Positions 1 to 8,841 are shown, counted from the stretch's first letter. The stretch is 64,000 nucleotides of DNA from Streptomyces diacarni (GCF_003323715.1 NZ_QOIN01000019.1:62001-126000); one strand, 5' to 3'. Program-made: numbers and translations. Notes: generated from the letters alone by a model not told the origin.

Positions 1-188
1 ACCCTCAAGCTGCTCTCTGCCCGTATCCACCGCGCACAAATCGGGCCCCAGTCGCCCAAACCCAGGCAGCCCGCGTCCCGTTGAAGCCCGCCGTACGAGA
101 CCGCCCCCGGCTCCCCGCACGGCCTCCACGCAACTTTCACCGTCGCCGTCCGCGGCGAGCCGGCCCGGACCCGAGGAGGAAGCCGACC

Positions 189-800
189 ATGGAACGGCTG
201 CCGTCGACGCAACGGCGCAGACAACTGGTGGAAGCGGCCATCCGCGTGATGACCCGCGACGGTGTCGCACGGGCGACGACCCGCTCCATCTGCGCCGAGG
301 CCGGCGTCTCGCTCAGCGTCTTCCACTACTGCTTCGACTCCAAGCAGGCGTTGATCGAGGACGTCATGGAGACGATCACCGCGCACTCGGTGACGCCCGT
401 CGCCGCACGCATCCAGCCCACCGACGACATGCGCCAGAGCGTCAGGGCCGCGCTCGACACCTACTGGGGCCATGTGCTCGCCCACCCCGACGAGCACATG
501 CTCACCTACGAACTCACCCAGTACGCCCTGCGCCAGCCCGGCTTCGAGTACCTGGCCAGGCGCCAGTACGAGCAGTACGCTGCCGCCAACCGCGACCTCA
601 TCGAGCACCTGTGCGCGGACCTCGGCCTGCGGCTCCTCGTTCCGCCCGAGACCCTGGTGCGCTACCTCGCCTCGATGATCGACGGCCTCACTCTCAACTA
701 CCTCGTCCTCGGTGACGGCGAGGGCGCCGCCGCCGTCCTCGACGCGCTCGCCGCACACGTCGTCTCTCTCCTGGCGCACCGGGACGCCCCCGAGCGATGA
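189..800 (+). CDS. TetR/AcrR family transcriptional regulator
   Basis: Predicted DNA-binding repressor of 203 residues. An N-terminal TetR helix-turn-helix covers about residues 10-55, with the recognition-helix stretch SLSVFHYCFDSKQALIEDV typical of the family, followed by an all-helical ligand-binding and dimerisation domain. I chose the ATG at 189 because a GAGGAGGA ribosome site sits just upstream; longer in-frame starts would add a low-complexity Arg/Pro leader. It lies directly upstream of, and in the same direction as, an O-methyltransferase gene, so co-regulation of that gene is a reasonable inference. The effector is unknown. Confidence 0.88.
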   Translation: MERLPSTQRRRQLVEAAIRVMTRDGVARATTRSICAEAGVSLSVFHYCFDSKQALIEDVMETITAHSVTPVAARIQPTDDMRQSVRAALDTYWGHVLAHPDEHMLTYELTQYALRQPGFEYLARRQYEQYAAANRDLIEHLCADLGLRLLVPPETLVRYLASMIDGLTLNYLVLGDGEGAAAVLDALAAHVVSLLAHRDAPER

Positions 801-877
801 GCCGCGTGTCACGGACGCCTACGCCCCACCGCGGTCGGCGACGGTGGTGTGACACACCCGAAGACAGGAGCGAACCG

Positions 878-1912
878 GTGACCTCCACCCAGGACGACCA
901 GCCGACCGGCGTGCCGGCACCCGCCCCCGTCGGCCCTTTGCGCGACCTGATGTACGGGCACATCCACGCCTCGGCCCTGCGCGCCGTCGTGGAGCACAAG
1001 ATCGCCGACCTTCTCGCGGACGGGCCCCGCACCGCGGAAGAACTGGCCGATCGCTCGGGCACCCGGGCCGATCCGCTGCGCCGGGTGCTGCGGCTGCTGG
1101 CCGCGCGCGGTCTCTTCCACGAGGAGGACGGCGCCTTCACCCTCACCGACAGCGGGACGGCCCTGCGCACGGACGTCCCCGGCTCGCAGCACGCCCCCGT
1201 CCTGATGTTCACGGACGAGATGTTCCGCCTGGCCGCGGCCGGTATCCCCGGCGCCGTGCGCAGCGGAGAGCCCGGCTTCGACGCGGCCTACGGCTGTTCC
1301 TTCTTCGATCACCTGGCCGCGGCGCCCGACAAGAGCCGGCTCTTCGACGCCGCGATGACCTCGCGTCCCGGCACCGTCAACGCACACATCACCGACGGCT
1401 ACCCGTTCCCGGACAGCGGCAAGGTCGTCGACGTCGGCGGCGGCAGGGGCGGGCTTCTGCGCGACCTCCTCACCCGCTTCCCCGGCCTGACCGGCGTGCT
1501 CTACGACCGGCCGGGGACCGTCGCCGAACACCTGCTGGACGCACCGGAGCTGGAGGGGCGCTGGAGCACCGAGGGCGGCGACTTCTTCACCGCGGTGCCC
1601 GCGGGCGGTGACCTCTACCTCCTCAAGAACGTCCTCCACGACTGGGCCGACGAGGACTGCCTGCGCATTCTCGGAGCCGTGCGGGCGGCGATGACGCCGG
1701 GCGCCCGCCTGCTGGTGATCGACGCGGTGCTGCCGGACGACGGCACCCCGCACCCCGCACTCGACCTGGACATCGTCATGCTCATGGTCCTCAGGGGCCG
1801 GGAGCGCACCGCCGCGGACTTCCGGATGCTGCTGGACAGTTCCGGGTTCCGGCTCAACCGCATCGCCGAGACCCCGTCCCTCTCTTCGCTCATCGAGGCG
1901 GAGGCGGTCTGA
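878..1912 (+). CDS. SAM-dependent O-methyltransferase (class I, ASMT/hydroxyneurosporene-type)
   Basis: Transfers a methyl group from S-adenosylmethionine to a hydroxyl of a small molecule; the substrate cannot be read from sequence. The 344-residue protein has the N-terminal winged-helix dimerisation domain of plant and actinomycete O-methyltransferases. The SAM motif VVDVGGGRGG is near residue 186, and HDWADEDCLRIL near residue 253 carries the catalytic-base histidine of the family. GTG 878 was chosen because ACAGGAG lies 7 nt upstream; a start at 797 would overlap the TetR gene by 4 nt and add 27 Arg-rich residues. Such enzymes often tailor natural products, but no biosynthetic genes adjoin it. 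Confidence 0.85.
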   Translation: MTSTQDDQPTGVPAPAPVGPLRDLMYGHIHASALRAVVEHKIADLLADGPRTAEELADRSGTRADPLRRVLRLLAARGLFHEEDGAFTLTDSGTALRTDVPGSQHAPVLMFTDEMFRLAAAGIPGAVRSGEPGFDAAYGCSFFDHLAAAPDKSRLFDAAMTSRPGTVNAHITDGYPFPDSGKVVDVGGGRGGLLRDLLTRFPGLTGVLYDRPGTVAEHLLDAPELEGRWSTEGGDFFTAVPAGGDLYLLKNVLHDWADEDCLRILGAVRAAMTPGARLLVIDAVLPDDGTPHPALDLDIVMLMVLRGRERTAADFRMLLDSSGFRLNRIAETPSLSSLIEAEAV

Positions 1913-2224
1913 GCCGCGCAGGCGCCCGCCCTGTGAGATGAATCTCGGAGAATTCACCGGACAGCTGGGCAACTGGCCATGCTTGCGTCTTTTGCCGGGT
2001 CGATTCGCATGCCGGGTTTTTCTTCGCTTCACTCAAACCGGACCGAAAAGCCACCCGCAGTGCTTACGCTGCTGCCGTGCAATTCTCGCCCGTTGTCCTT
2101 GACCAGGCTGCCGGGTTCCGCGTGCACTCACTCCTTTCCGCCTTTCCGAGTTCACCGCGAATTCACCAACCGTTCGTCGTGCGGCTCTTTTCTCCGTTAT
2201 TCCGCCCTGCCCCCTGGATTGCCC
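1913..2224. other. 312-bp intergenic region
   Basis: No convincing gene. The stretch is less GC-rich than its surroundings and pyrimidine-rich, with several TTC/CTT runs, and probably holds the promoter of the glycosyltransferase gene. I could not fix a -10/-35 pair with confidence. Confidence 0.4.
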
Positions 2225-3190
2225 ATGCCAAAGCTCACCGTCATCGTGCCGTGCTACAACGTGCAGGAATTCGCGGAGGACACTCTGCGGAGCCTCGCCA
2301 ACAACGCGGACGCCGGCACGGAGTTCCTCCTCGTCGACGACTGCTCCACGGACGCCACCCCGGAGATCCTCGACGGGTGGACACACCGGCTGCCCGGCGC
2401 CACCGTTCTGCGGCACGAGGTGAACAAGGGCATCGCCCAGAGCCGCAACAGCGGAATCGACGCCGCGCGCGGCGACTACATCACCTTCCTCGACGGAGAC
2501 GACTGGTACGGCCCAGGGCACCTCGCCGCGCTCGTGCGCGCCATCGAGGAGTTGGGCTGCGACTTCGTCCGCACGGACCACGTACGCAGCACCGGCACCG
2601 AGCGCGTCGTGCGCCGCGCTCCGGCACCGGTGCGCGAGACCGTGCTGCACCCCCGGGACGTGATCGCCCCGCCGCAGTCCGAGACGATGGTGGACTACCC
2701 GTTCGTGTGGGCGGGCGTCTACCGGCGCGAACTGTTCGCCGACGGCGCGCTGCGCTTCGACACCGGCCTGCGCACCGCGGAGGACCGGCTGTGGACATGG
2801 CGGCTGCACCTGAAGGCCCGCTCCTTCGCGGCGAGTGGCCTGCTCGGCGTCTTCTACCGGCGGGGGGTGGCCACTTCCCTCACCCAGATCCGCGACGCCC
2901 GGCAACTCGACTTCATCCCCGCCCACGACGCCCTGCTCGCCGACCTCGCCGCCGACCCCGAGGGCGAGCGCTTCCTGCCCAAGGCGGTACGGACCTACTG
3001 CGCGCTGCTCGCCTTCCACCTGGCCGCCATCCGGCGCTATCACGCCCCGGTCGCCAGGCGTTTGAAGAAGATGGTGACCACCGCCATGCAGGGCATGCCC
3101 CAGGACGTGCTGGAGGAGACCCTGGCCGGCATGGACCACGCACGCGCCGACATGCTGCGACGCCACCGTTCCGCGCGAAAGGCGGCCTGA
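2225..3190 (+). CDS. Glycosyltransferase family 2 (GT-A fold)
   Basis: Predicted cytoplasmic inverting glycosyltransferase of 321 residues. It opens with the GT2 signature LTVIVPCYN, continues with LLVDDCSTDATPEIL, and has the metal/nucleotide-sugar DXD-type motif FLDGDDWYG near residue 89. The acceptor is unknown. It starts at ATG 2225, where the conserved fold begins at residue 3; an upstream in-frame extension is not family-like. The next gene begins 3 nt after its stop, so the two are almost certainly co-transcribed, which suggests joint work on a cell-surface or capsular glycan. Confidence 0.88.
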   Translation: MPKLTVIVPCYNVQEFAEDTLRSLANNADAGTEFLLVDDCSTDATPEILDGWTHRLPGATVLRHEVNKGIAQSRNSGIDAARGDYITFLDGDDWYGPGHLAALVRAIEELGCDFVRTDHVRSTGTERVVRRAPAPVRETVLHPRDVIAPPQSETMVDYPFVWAGVYRRELFADGALRFDTGLRTAEDRLWTWRLHLKARSFAASGLLGVFYRRGVATSLTQIRDARQLDFIPAHDALLADLAADPEGERFLPKAVRTYCALLAFHLAAIRRYHAPVARRLKKMVTTAMQGMPQDVLEETLAGMDHARADMLRRHRSARKAA

Positions 3191-3193
3191 GCC

Positions 3194-4648
3194 GTGGGCA
3201 TGCCTCCTCGCCACACCCGGGACAACCGGGCCGTTCGCCCCGTACAGATCTTCGAGGTCTCCACGCTCTACGGAGCGGCGACCCTGGCCGCCTCCCTGGA
3301 CGCGGGGCAGTTCGGGCCGCGGGAAGCCGCCCGCAGGATTCTCCTGGTGACCACCAACGCCCCCACTCCGGAGGCGGCGACCGGGCTCACCGCCATGACC
3401 GGCTTCGACCGCCTCGCCGAGCGGTTCGACGAGACCATCGACTGGAACGAGGCCATCCGCCCCTTCCACCCGAGCACCTGGGCTCCGCTGCGCGACGAAT
3501 CCCCCGTGTGGGAGCGGATGTTCCGCCACACGTGGCGGCTCGGCGACGCGCCGGTCGAGCTGGTCGTGGAATCGGTCCACGTCAGCCCCGCGAAAGCGCT
3601 GGCCACGATCTTCAGCGGCAGCGCCGTCCACGTCTACGCCGACGGGCTGATGAGCTACGGCCCCACCAGGGAGCGGCTGCCCCAGTGGCTCGGCTGCCGG
3701 ATTCAGCGGTTGCTGCACCTGGACCTGGTGCCGGGGCTGCGTCCGCTGCTGCTGGCGGAGCACGCCGTGCGGCCCGAGATCGTGCCGACCGACGCCTTCA
3801 GGGCGGTCCTCGGCGAACTGGGCGAGGCGGCCGCGGGGCTGCCGGAGCTCGCCGGCGTCGCTGGGGAGGGGCCGAGCGCCGTGCTGCTCGGGCAGTACCT
3901 CGCGGCGCTGGGCATCCTCAGCCCGGAAGAGGAGGAGGAACTCCACGTGCGCATGTTGCGCGGGGCGGTCGCGGCGGGACACGAGTGCCTGGTGTTCAAG
4001 CCGCATCCCACCGCTCCGGCCCGCTACTCGCACGTCCTGGAGAAGACCGCGGCGCAGGCGGGGGTGCGGCTGCACGTCCTGGACAGCCCGGTGCTGGCCG
4101 AGACCGTCTACGAACGGTGCCGGCCGAGCCTGGTGGTGGGCTGCTTCTCGACCGCCATGCTGACCGCGGCCACCTGTTACGGCATCGACATCGCCCGAGT
4201 GGGCACGACACCGCTGCTCGACCGGCTGACGCCGTACCAGAACAGCAACCGTGTGCCGGTGACCCTCGTCGACTTCCTCGTCCCCGACCTGGAAGGCGGC
4301 GCGACCGCCGACGCGGGGCACACGCCCGTCACGGGGCACACGCCCGTCACGGGGCAGCGGACGTACGCGCCCGACCCCTGCGAGCGGACCGAAGAACTCG
4401 CCGCTCTCCTGCGGACTGTCGGCTACTGCATGCAGGCCAAGCTCCACCCGCTGCTGCGCGAGGAGGCCATCGCCTGGCTCGACGCCCGCCTCGAGGAGAA
4501 CACCGAGCGCTACTTCAAGCGCCGCCGCCTCACCGCGCTGGCGCTCCCCGGAGGCGGAACATCGGTCCGCGCCCGGCTGCTGCGCAGCAGCCCGTCCGCG
4601 CGCTGGGCGGCGCGCCGGATCCGCACCGCGCAGCGCGCACTGCGATGA
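3194..4648 (+). CDS. Polysialyltransferase-like glycosyltransferase (capsule family)
   Basis: Protein of 484 residues resembling the alpha-2,8-polysialyltransferase (POLYSIA-type) family of GT-B enzymes. The Rossmann-like N-terminus reads VQIFEVSTLYGAATLAASLD. The C-terminal half contains FKPHPTAPARYS near residue 268, the HP motif of sialyl-/polysialyltransferases, and a later GCFSTAMLTAA segment typical of their sugar-nucleotide site. Sialic acid itself is not implied; actinomycete members have unknown donors. GTG 3194 is used, with ATG 3200 as an alternative. It is coupled to the preceding GT2 gene. An 18-bp tandem repeat inside the gene gives a duplicated HTPVTG hexapeptide. Confidence 0.72.
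   Translation: MGMPPRHTRDNRAVRPVQIFEVSTLYGAATLAASLDAGQFGPREAARRILLVTTNAPTPEAATGLTAMTGFDRLAERFDETIDWNEAIRPFHPSTWAPLRDESPVWERMFRHTWRLGDAPVELVVESVHVSPAKALATIFSGSAVHVYADGLMSYGPTRERLPQWLGCRIQRLLHLDLVPGLRPLLLAEHAVRPEIVPTDAFRAVLGELGEAAAGLPELAGVAGEGPSAVLLGQYLAALGILSPEEEEELHVRMLRGAVAAGHECLVFKPHPTAPARYSHVLEKTAAQAGVRLHVLDSPVLAETVYERCRPSLVVGCFSTAMLTAATCYGIDIARVGTTPLLDRLTPYQNSNRVPVTLVDFLVPDLEGGATADAGHTPVTGHTPVTGQRTYAPDPCERTEELAALLRTVGYCMQAKLHPLLREEAIAWLDARLEENTERYFKRRRLTALALPGGGTSVRARLLRSSPSARWAARRIRTAQRALR
4315..4356 (+). repeat. 18-bp tandem repeat inside the polysialyltransferase-like gene
   Basis: The unit GGGGCACACGCCCGTCAC occurs twice exactly, followed by the first six bases of a third copy. The length is a multiple of three, so the frame is kept and the protein carries HTPVTG twice in what looks like a loop. 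Confidence 0.9.
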
Positions 4649-4652
4649 CGCG

Positions 4653-4688
4653 GGCCGGCAGGCCGGGCACGTCCCCGGCCTGCCGGCC
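4653..4688. terminator. Bidirectional intrinsic terminator
   Basis: Perfect 15-bp inverted repeat: the arm GGCCGGCAGGCCGGG at 4653-4667 pairs with 4674-4688 across a 6-nt loop. It sits between the stops of two convergent genes (4648 and 4692), so it can end transcription from both sides. There is no T-tract, which is usual for Streptomyces terminators. Confidence 0.75.
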
Positions 4689-4691
4689 TGA

Positions 4692-5906
4692 CTATCCGAG
4701 GTAGCGCCGCAACGCGAACCGTCCCCACAGCATGCTCAGCGCGAAGGAGGGGACCAGCGTCACGACGGCCAGCGCCGCCGCGGCTCCGGCGGCGCCGAGC
4801 CCTCCGCGTCCTGCGGAGACGAACCAGGGCGCGACCGCGTTCAGGATGAGCACGTGGAACATGAAAGCGCCCAGCCCCGCGTCCGTCAGCTTGCCCAACA
4901 GGGGACGGAACCGCTCGGGGATCCGCACCCCGTTGACGGCGAACAGCACGCACACGCTCAGCGCCGCCACGAGCACGCTGGCGTTCGGGATGACGAAGTG
5001 GATGCGGTCCTGGGACCACAGCACCGCGGCCAGCGCCGCCACCGCGCCCGCCGCCCACCAGCCGCGGTGCTTGCGCGGGGTGGCCGGCAGGCTGAGGAGC
5101 AGGGCGCCGACCACGGCGTAGACCAGCGCGTAGCTCCCGGGCTGCCAGCCGAAGCGCGGCACGTCCCACCCGGTGAGCCGGGCCAGGTCGCTGACCGCGG
5201 TGGGCCCCGCCGAGATGACCACCAAAGCCGCGACCACTCCCCATGGCCGCTGTCCGGCCTTGAGCAGCATCACCAGGCCCAGGATCAGGATGAGCGGGAC
5301 GTGGGCGTAGAAGTACCACAGGTGGTAGGCGGGCTGGACGGTGCCGAACACGGCCTCCAGCGCGAGTTTCGACGTCGGTCCCTCGTTGGTGTCCCGCAGC
5401 CGGCCCCAGGCGAGATAGACCGCCGACCAGATACCCACGGGCACGAGCATGCGCAGGGAGCGCCGGCGCAGGGTCCGGCCGCTGCGCGGGGGAGCGCCCA
5501 CCAGCACGGCCCAGCCAGCGATGGCGAAGTACATCGGGACGGCCCAGCTGGTGACCGAGTCGAGGAAGAGGCCCGTCCAGTAGACCGCACGTCCGTTGTC
5601 CGCGCTCCTGTCGACCGCCTCCATGCACGCGCCACCGACGTGTCCGACGACGACCGAGCAGGCGCACACAACGCGCAGCAGGTCGATGTCGTACCGGTGG
5701 CCCTGGCGGGCCCCTGAGCCCGTCTTCTCGGGCCTGGTAGCACCCGGACTCGTATTCCCGGGGCTCGCCTTTCCGGAAGCCGACTCGTCGGAAGCCGACT
5801 CGTCGGAAGCCGACTCGTCGGAAGCCGACTCGCCGGAGAGCGGCCGGGGTTCGGGTACGGCGGTTTCCGTTACCGCCGGACTCGGGGAGACGTTCTCAAG
5901 CGACAT
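4692..5906 (-). CDS. Membrane-bound acyltransferase 3 (OafA/YrhL type)
   Basis: Integral membrane O-acyltransferase of about 404 residues, with roughly ten hydrophobic segments. The acyltransferase-3 N-terminal signature is YDIDLLRVVCACSVVVGHV, with the family's catalytic His. Such proteins acetylate or succinylate surface glycans or secondary metabolites. A hydrophilic N-terminal tail of about 60 residues precedes the domain and holds a four-fold ESASD repeat. The start ATG 5906 was preferred over 5981 because the longer version only adds a Cys/Ser-rich leader. Facing the glycosyltransferase pair convergently, it may decorate the same polymer; this is inference. Confidence 0.82.
   Translation of the reverse strand: MSLENVSPSPAVTETAVPEPRPLSGESASDESASDESASDESASGKASPGNTSPGATRPEKTGSGARQGHRYDIDLLRVVCACSVVVGHVGGACMEAVDRSADNGRAVYWTGLFLDSVTSWAVPMYFAIAGWAVLVGAPPRSGRTLRRRSLRMLVPVGIWSAVYLAWGRLRDTNEGPTSKLALEAVFGTVQPAYHLWYFYAHVPLILILGLVMLLKAGQRPWGVVAALVVISAGPTAVSDLARLTGWDVPRFGWQPGSYALVYAVVGALLLSLPATPRKHRGWWAAGAVAALAAVLWSQDRIHFVIPNASVLVAALSVCVLFAVNGVRIPERFRPLLGKLTDAGLGAFMFHVLILNAVAPWFVSAGRGGLGAAGAAAALAVVTLVPSFALSMLWGRFALRRYLG
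5776..5835 (-). repeat. 15-bp tandem repeat, four copies
   Basis: The unit GAAGCCGACTCGTCG (plus-strand reading) is present in three exact copies and a fourth with one mismatch. It encodes repeated Glu-Ser-Ala-Ser-Asp in the cytoplasmic tail of the acyltransferase. Copy number is a multiple of 15 bp, so length changes would not break the frame. Confidence 0.92.
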
Positions 5907-6098
5907 GGACCAGCCCTGTGCGTGCGAGGAATGTGCGCTACCTCGCCCGTCACAGGCGAGCAGACCAGCGCATCCTGCCACTCGTATACGCCCGGGAACC
6001 TGTACGGGAGGGGAACAAAAGCCGAACTCCTACGCCTCAGGGAGTCCGGCCGAGAGCCCGCACGGGCGGCCGCGGGGGGCCGGTCACCGTCCCCGTGC

Positions 6099-6506
6099 TC
6101 AGCGGCGGGGCGCCTGCCGTTCCTCGTCGCGAGCGGCGGCGTTCTTCGCCTTGATGCGTGCCGCTTCCTTGCGGACCTCGGCCTGGGTGGCGCGCTCCTT
6201 GCGCAGCCACTCGGGGTTCTCCGCCTTGAGCGCGTCGATCTTCTCCGTGGTCAGCGCCTCGGTGACGCCGCCCCGGGCGAGGCCCGAGATGGACACGCCC
6301 AGCTTCGCGGCGACCACGGGGCGCGGGTGGGGGCCGTTGCGGCGCAGTTCCAGCAGCCACTCGGGCGGCTCGGCCTGGAGGGCGTTCAGCTCGTCGCGCG
6401 AGACCACGCCCTCCTGGAACTCGGCGGGGGTGGCTTCGAGGTACACACCCAGTTTCTTCGCCGCGGTCGCGGGCTTCATGGTCTGGGTGGTCTTGTGCGA
6501 CGTCAT
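6099..6506 (-). CDS. DUF5997 family protein
   Basis: Small 135-residue protein of unknown function that I recognise as DUF5997 from its two related halves. Each has a KLGV motif (KKLGVYLEATPAEF near residue 18 and AAKLGVSISGLARGGV near residue 66), followed by a segment on an EPPEWLLELR or ENPEWLRKER theme. The C-terminus is a charged, probably helical tail. No ribosome-binding site is visible; a TACCCT box lies 7 nt before the ATG, so the transcript may be leaderless. It is divergent from a LysR-substrate-domain gene, an arrangement I recall as common in actinomycetes. Confidence 0.8.
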   Translation of the reverse strand: MTSHKTTQTMKPATAAKKLGVYLEATPAEFQEGVVSRDELNALQAEPPEWLLELRRNGPHPRPVVAAKLGVSISGLARGGVTEALTTEKIDALKAENPEWLRKERATQAEVRKEAARIKAKNAAARDEERQAPRR

Positions 6507-6564
6507 GGGGTCAAGGGTATCGATCGTCTGCGGTGCCTTTCACCACGCCCGGTAGCCTGGCGGC
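6507..6564. promoter_or_regulatory. 58-bp divergent promoter region, both transcripts possibly leaderless
   Basis: On the plus strand TAGCCT at 6553-6558 ends 6 nt before GTG 6565. On the minus strand TACCCT (complement of 6514-6519) ends 7 nt before ATG 6506. Neither gene has a Shine-Dalgarno sequence. Both -10-like boxes fit transcription starting at or next to the first codon. No good -35 element is visible for either. Confidence 0.4.
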
Positions 6565-7335
6565 GTGACAGGCTCGGAATCCTCCCCTTCGTTCACGGTC
6601 GCGTTCGTCCCCGGTGTGACGCCCACGAAGTGGGCGCGGATCTGGGAGGAGCGGCTGCCGGACGTGCCGCTGCACCTCGCCCCCGTGACCGGCGCCGAGG
6701 CGCCGGGGCTGCTGCGGGACGGCGGTGCCGACGCGGGGTTCGTGCGGCTCCCCGTCGACCGCGAGTACTTCAGCGCGATTCCCCTCTACACGGAGAAGAC
6801 CGTGGTCGTGGTCCCCAAGGACCACCTGGTGACCGCGGCGGACGAGGTGACCACCGGCGACCTGGCCGAGGACATCCTGCTGCACCCCCTCGACGACGTC
6901 CTCGGCTGGGAGGACCTGCCCGGCCTGGCAGCCAGGGAACGACCCGCCACGACCGCCGACGCCGTCGAGCTGGTGGCCGCCGGGGTGGGGCTCCTCGTCG
7001 TCCCCCAGTCCCTGGCCCGCCTCCACCACCGCAGGGATCTGACGTACCGCACCGTCACGGACGCCCCCACCTCCCAGGTGGCGCTCGCGTGGCCCCAGGA
7101 GCGGACCACGGACGGGGTGGAGGACTTCATCGGCATCGTCCGCGGCCGCACCGTCAACAGCACCCGGGGCCGCAAGGCCCCCGAGGCCCAGCCGAAGCAG
7201 AAGCGCCCGGACAAGCCCGCACCGCGCCGCAAGCCCACGGCCGGCAGGGCGGGGGGCCGAAGCGCCCGCGGCGGAGGCGGCGGCAGGGGTGCGCAGGGCG
7301 GCAGCTCACGCCGCGGCAAGCCCCGCCGCCCGTGA
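6565..7335 (+). CDS. LysR substrate-binding-domain protein lacking the HTH
   Basis: Protein of 256 residues. Residues about 10-200 match the two-lobed effector-binding domain of LysR regulators: VAFVPGVTPTKWARIW at the start, GADAGFVRLPVDREYFSAIPL, then VAAGVGLLVVPQSLARL. The N-terminal LysR winged helix-turn-helix is absent, and the GTG start leaves no room for one. The last 55 residues are a basic, Gly/Arg-rich disordered tail that might bind nucleic acid non-specifically. It may work as a ligand sensor or with the divergent DUF5997 protein; function is not established. Confidence 0.8.
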   Translation: MTGSESSPSFTVAFVPGVTPTKWARIWEERLPDVPLHLAPVTGAEAPGLLRDGGADAGFVRLPVDREYFSAIPLYTEKTVVVVPKDHLVTAADEVTTGDLAEDILLHPLDDVLGWEDLPGLAARERPATTADAVELVAAGVGLLVVPQSLARLHHRRDLTYRTVTDAPTSQVALAWPQERTTDGVEDFIGIVRGRTVNSTRGRKAPEAQPKQKRPDKPAPRRKPTAGRAGGRSARGGGGGRGAQGGSSRRGKPRRP

Positions 7336-7340
7336 CCCCT

Positions 7341-7355
7341 CCCGCCCACGGCGGG
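7341..7355. terminator. Short hairpin between convergent genes
   Basis: CCCGCC-CAC-GGCGGG is a 6-bp stem with a 3-nt loop, in the 57-bp gap between two convergent stops. A plausible but modest terminator. Confidence 0.4.
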
Positions 7356-7392
7356 CCTCTCGCCTCACCCGCCGAAGCCGGTCCGCGGGGTC

Positions 7393-8841
7393 TCAGTCTT
7401 GGTGGCGGCCTTCCGGTATGGCCGGGACGCCGATGCGGTCCTTGGCCTCGCCGGTGGCGAGGCCGACAGGACCGTGCCACTCCGCGAGCAGGATCGTCGC
7501 GTCGTCGTCGAGCCGCCCCTGGTGGTATTCCAGGTGGTGGCGGATCAGCCGGCGCAGTGTTTCGGGGACGGGCAGGCCGTCCGCCTGGTGGCGGAGGAGG
7601 AAGTCGAGGAAGCGGCCCAGGCCGAACTCCTCCCCCGCGGGGCTGCGGGCTTCGGTGATGCCGTCGGTGTAGAGCAGCAGACGGTCACCGGGTTCGAGTT
7701 CCGTGCTGCAGAAGTCCTCCGGCGCGCCGAAACCGGCCCCGATGGGAGGCGCCGGGGGGCGGTCCAGGTGGAAGGTGCGGCGTCCGCGGACGACGACCGG
7801 AGGCGGGTGCCCGCAGCAGACCCAGCGCAGCGCACCGGTGGTCACGTCCAACTGAGCCAGGATGCCCGTGACGAACTGCTCCCCGGAGAACTGCTCCAAC
7901 AGGACGTCCTCCACGGCCGCGGCCGTCTGCGGAAGATCGGCTCCCTCGCGGCGGGCGTTGCGGGCCGTGGACAGCGCGAGATTACCGGTCAGTCCGGCGG
8001 CGGTGTCGTGGCCCATCGCGTCGAACAGGGCGAAGTGCGCGATGCGCCCGTCGAAGGCGTAGTCGTAGACGTCTCCGCTCACCTCGTACGCGGGCTCCAT
8101 CAGCGCGCTGATCATCAGGCTTTCGGTGGCGAAGCTCCTGGAAGGCATCAGACGCCATTCCATCTCGGTCGCCACATCCATGCGCCGGCGGCGGACCAGC
8201 CGGCTGTAGGAATCACTGAGCCCGCGCTTGCTGACCACCATCAGGGCCACCAGGCCGGCCAGCCGGCGCATGTCCAGCTGAGCCGCCTCGTCGGCGTCCG
8301 GTGCGGTGATGCGCAGCACACCGAGCCGGTCCGTACCGTTCACGAGCGGCACCCACCAGTGGTCGCGGTCGCCCGGCGACGCCGGAAGGACCTCTCCGTG
8401 CTGGAACGCCCGTCCGGCCACGGTTCCCTCCACGCTGATCTCCTCCGGGCGCAGGCCCTCCCCACCGGCGGGCGGGGGGTGGGCGGTCAGCGGGGTCAGC
8501 AGGTCCTGTTGCAGATCGACCAGGTAGATCTTCACGTCGGTCAGTCCGACGCGGGCCGCTTGTTCGGACAGGTGGTGCGGAAGCCTCTCCAGCGTGGACA
8601 GATGGCTGGCGGTGATGAGCGCGCCGAGCATCGCGGACCGCTCGGTCGCGCTCTCCGGAAAGCGCTCTTCCGGCTGCGTACCTCCGCCGCGGTCCATGCC
8701 GTCGTCGCGGTCCGTACCTCCGCCGCGGTCCTGACCGTCGTCGGAGCGGTGACCACGGGCCGGGCTGTCGTCGAAGCGGTCACCGCGGTCCTGACCGTCG
8801 TCGAAGCCGTCACCGCGGCCCGTGCCGCCATCGAAGCTCAT
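7393..8841 (-). CDS. GAF domain-containing PP2C-family (SpoIIE/RsbU-type) serine phosphatase
   Basis: Predicted 482-residue phosphatase of an anti-sigma/anti-anti-sigma partner-switching pathway. In order: an Asp/Gly-rich repetitive N-terminus (residues 1-50), a GAF-like sensor domain (about 65-200) and a SpoIIE-type PP2C domain (about 220-460). Metal-binding aspartates are visible in SGDVYDYAF, LFDAMGHDTAAG, LLYTDGITEAR and DDDATILLAEW. ATG 8841 is preceded by GGGAGG. Related Streptomyces proteins number in the dozens per genome and their targets are seldom known; no RsbV/RsbW-like partner is adjacent. Confidence 0.88.
   Translation of the reverse strand: MSFDGGTGRGDGFDDGQDRGDRFDDSPARGHRSDDGQDRGGGTDRDDGMDRGGGTQPEERFPESATERSAMLGALITASHLSTLERLPHHLSEQAARVGLTDVKIYLVDLQQDLLTPLTAHPPPAGGEGLRPEEISVEGTVAGRAFQHGEVLPASPGDRDHWWVPLVNGTDRLGVLRITAPDADEAAQLDMRRLAGLVALMVVSKRGLSDSYSRLVRRRRMDVATEMEWRLMPSRSFATESLMISALMEPAYEVSGDVYDYAFDGRIAHFALFDAMGHDTAAGLTGNLALSTARNARREGADLPQTAAAVEDVLLEQFSGEQFVTGILAQLDVTTGALRWVCCGHPPPVVVRGRRTFHLDRPPAPPIGAGFGAPEDFCSTELEPGDRLLLYTDGITEARSPAGEEFGLGRFLDFLLRHQADGLPVPETLRRLIRHHLEYHQGRLDDDATILLAEWHGPVGLATGEAKDRIGVPAIPEGRHQD
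8690..8830 (-). repeat. Imperfect ~30-bp repeats encoding Asp/Gly/Arg-rich tail
   Basis: About five degenerate copies of a ten-residue theme (RGDGFDDGQD, RGDRFDDSPA, RGHRSDDGQD and shorter variants) make up the phosphatase N-terminus. The repeated core CCGTCGTCGAAGC is visible in the DNA. Confidence 0.7.

Noticed and set aside
694..2032. Long minus-strand reading frames opposite the O-methyltransferase (and similar long antisense frames throughout)
   Set aside because: They are Arg/Gly/Pro-rich, match no family and mirror real genes; high GC makes long antisense frames expected.
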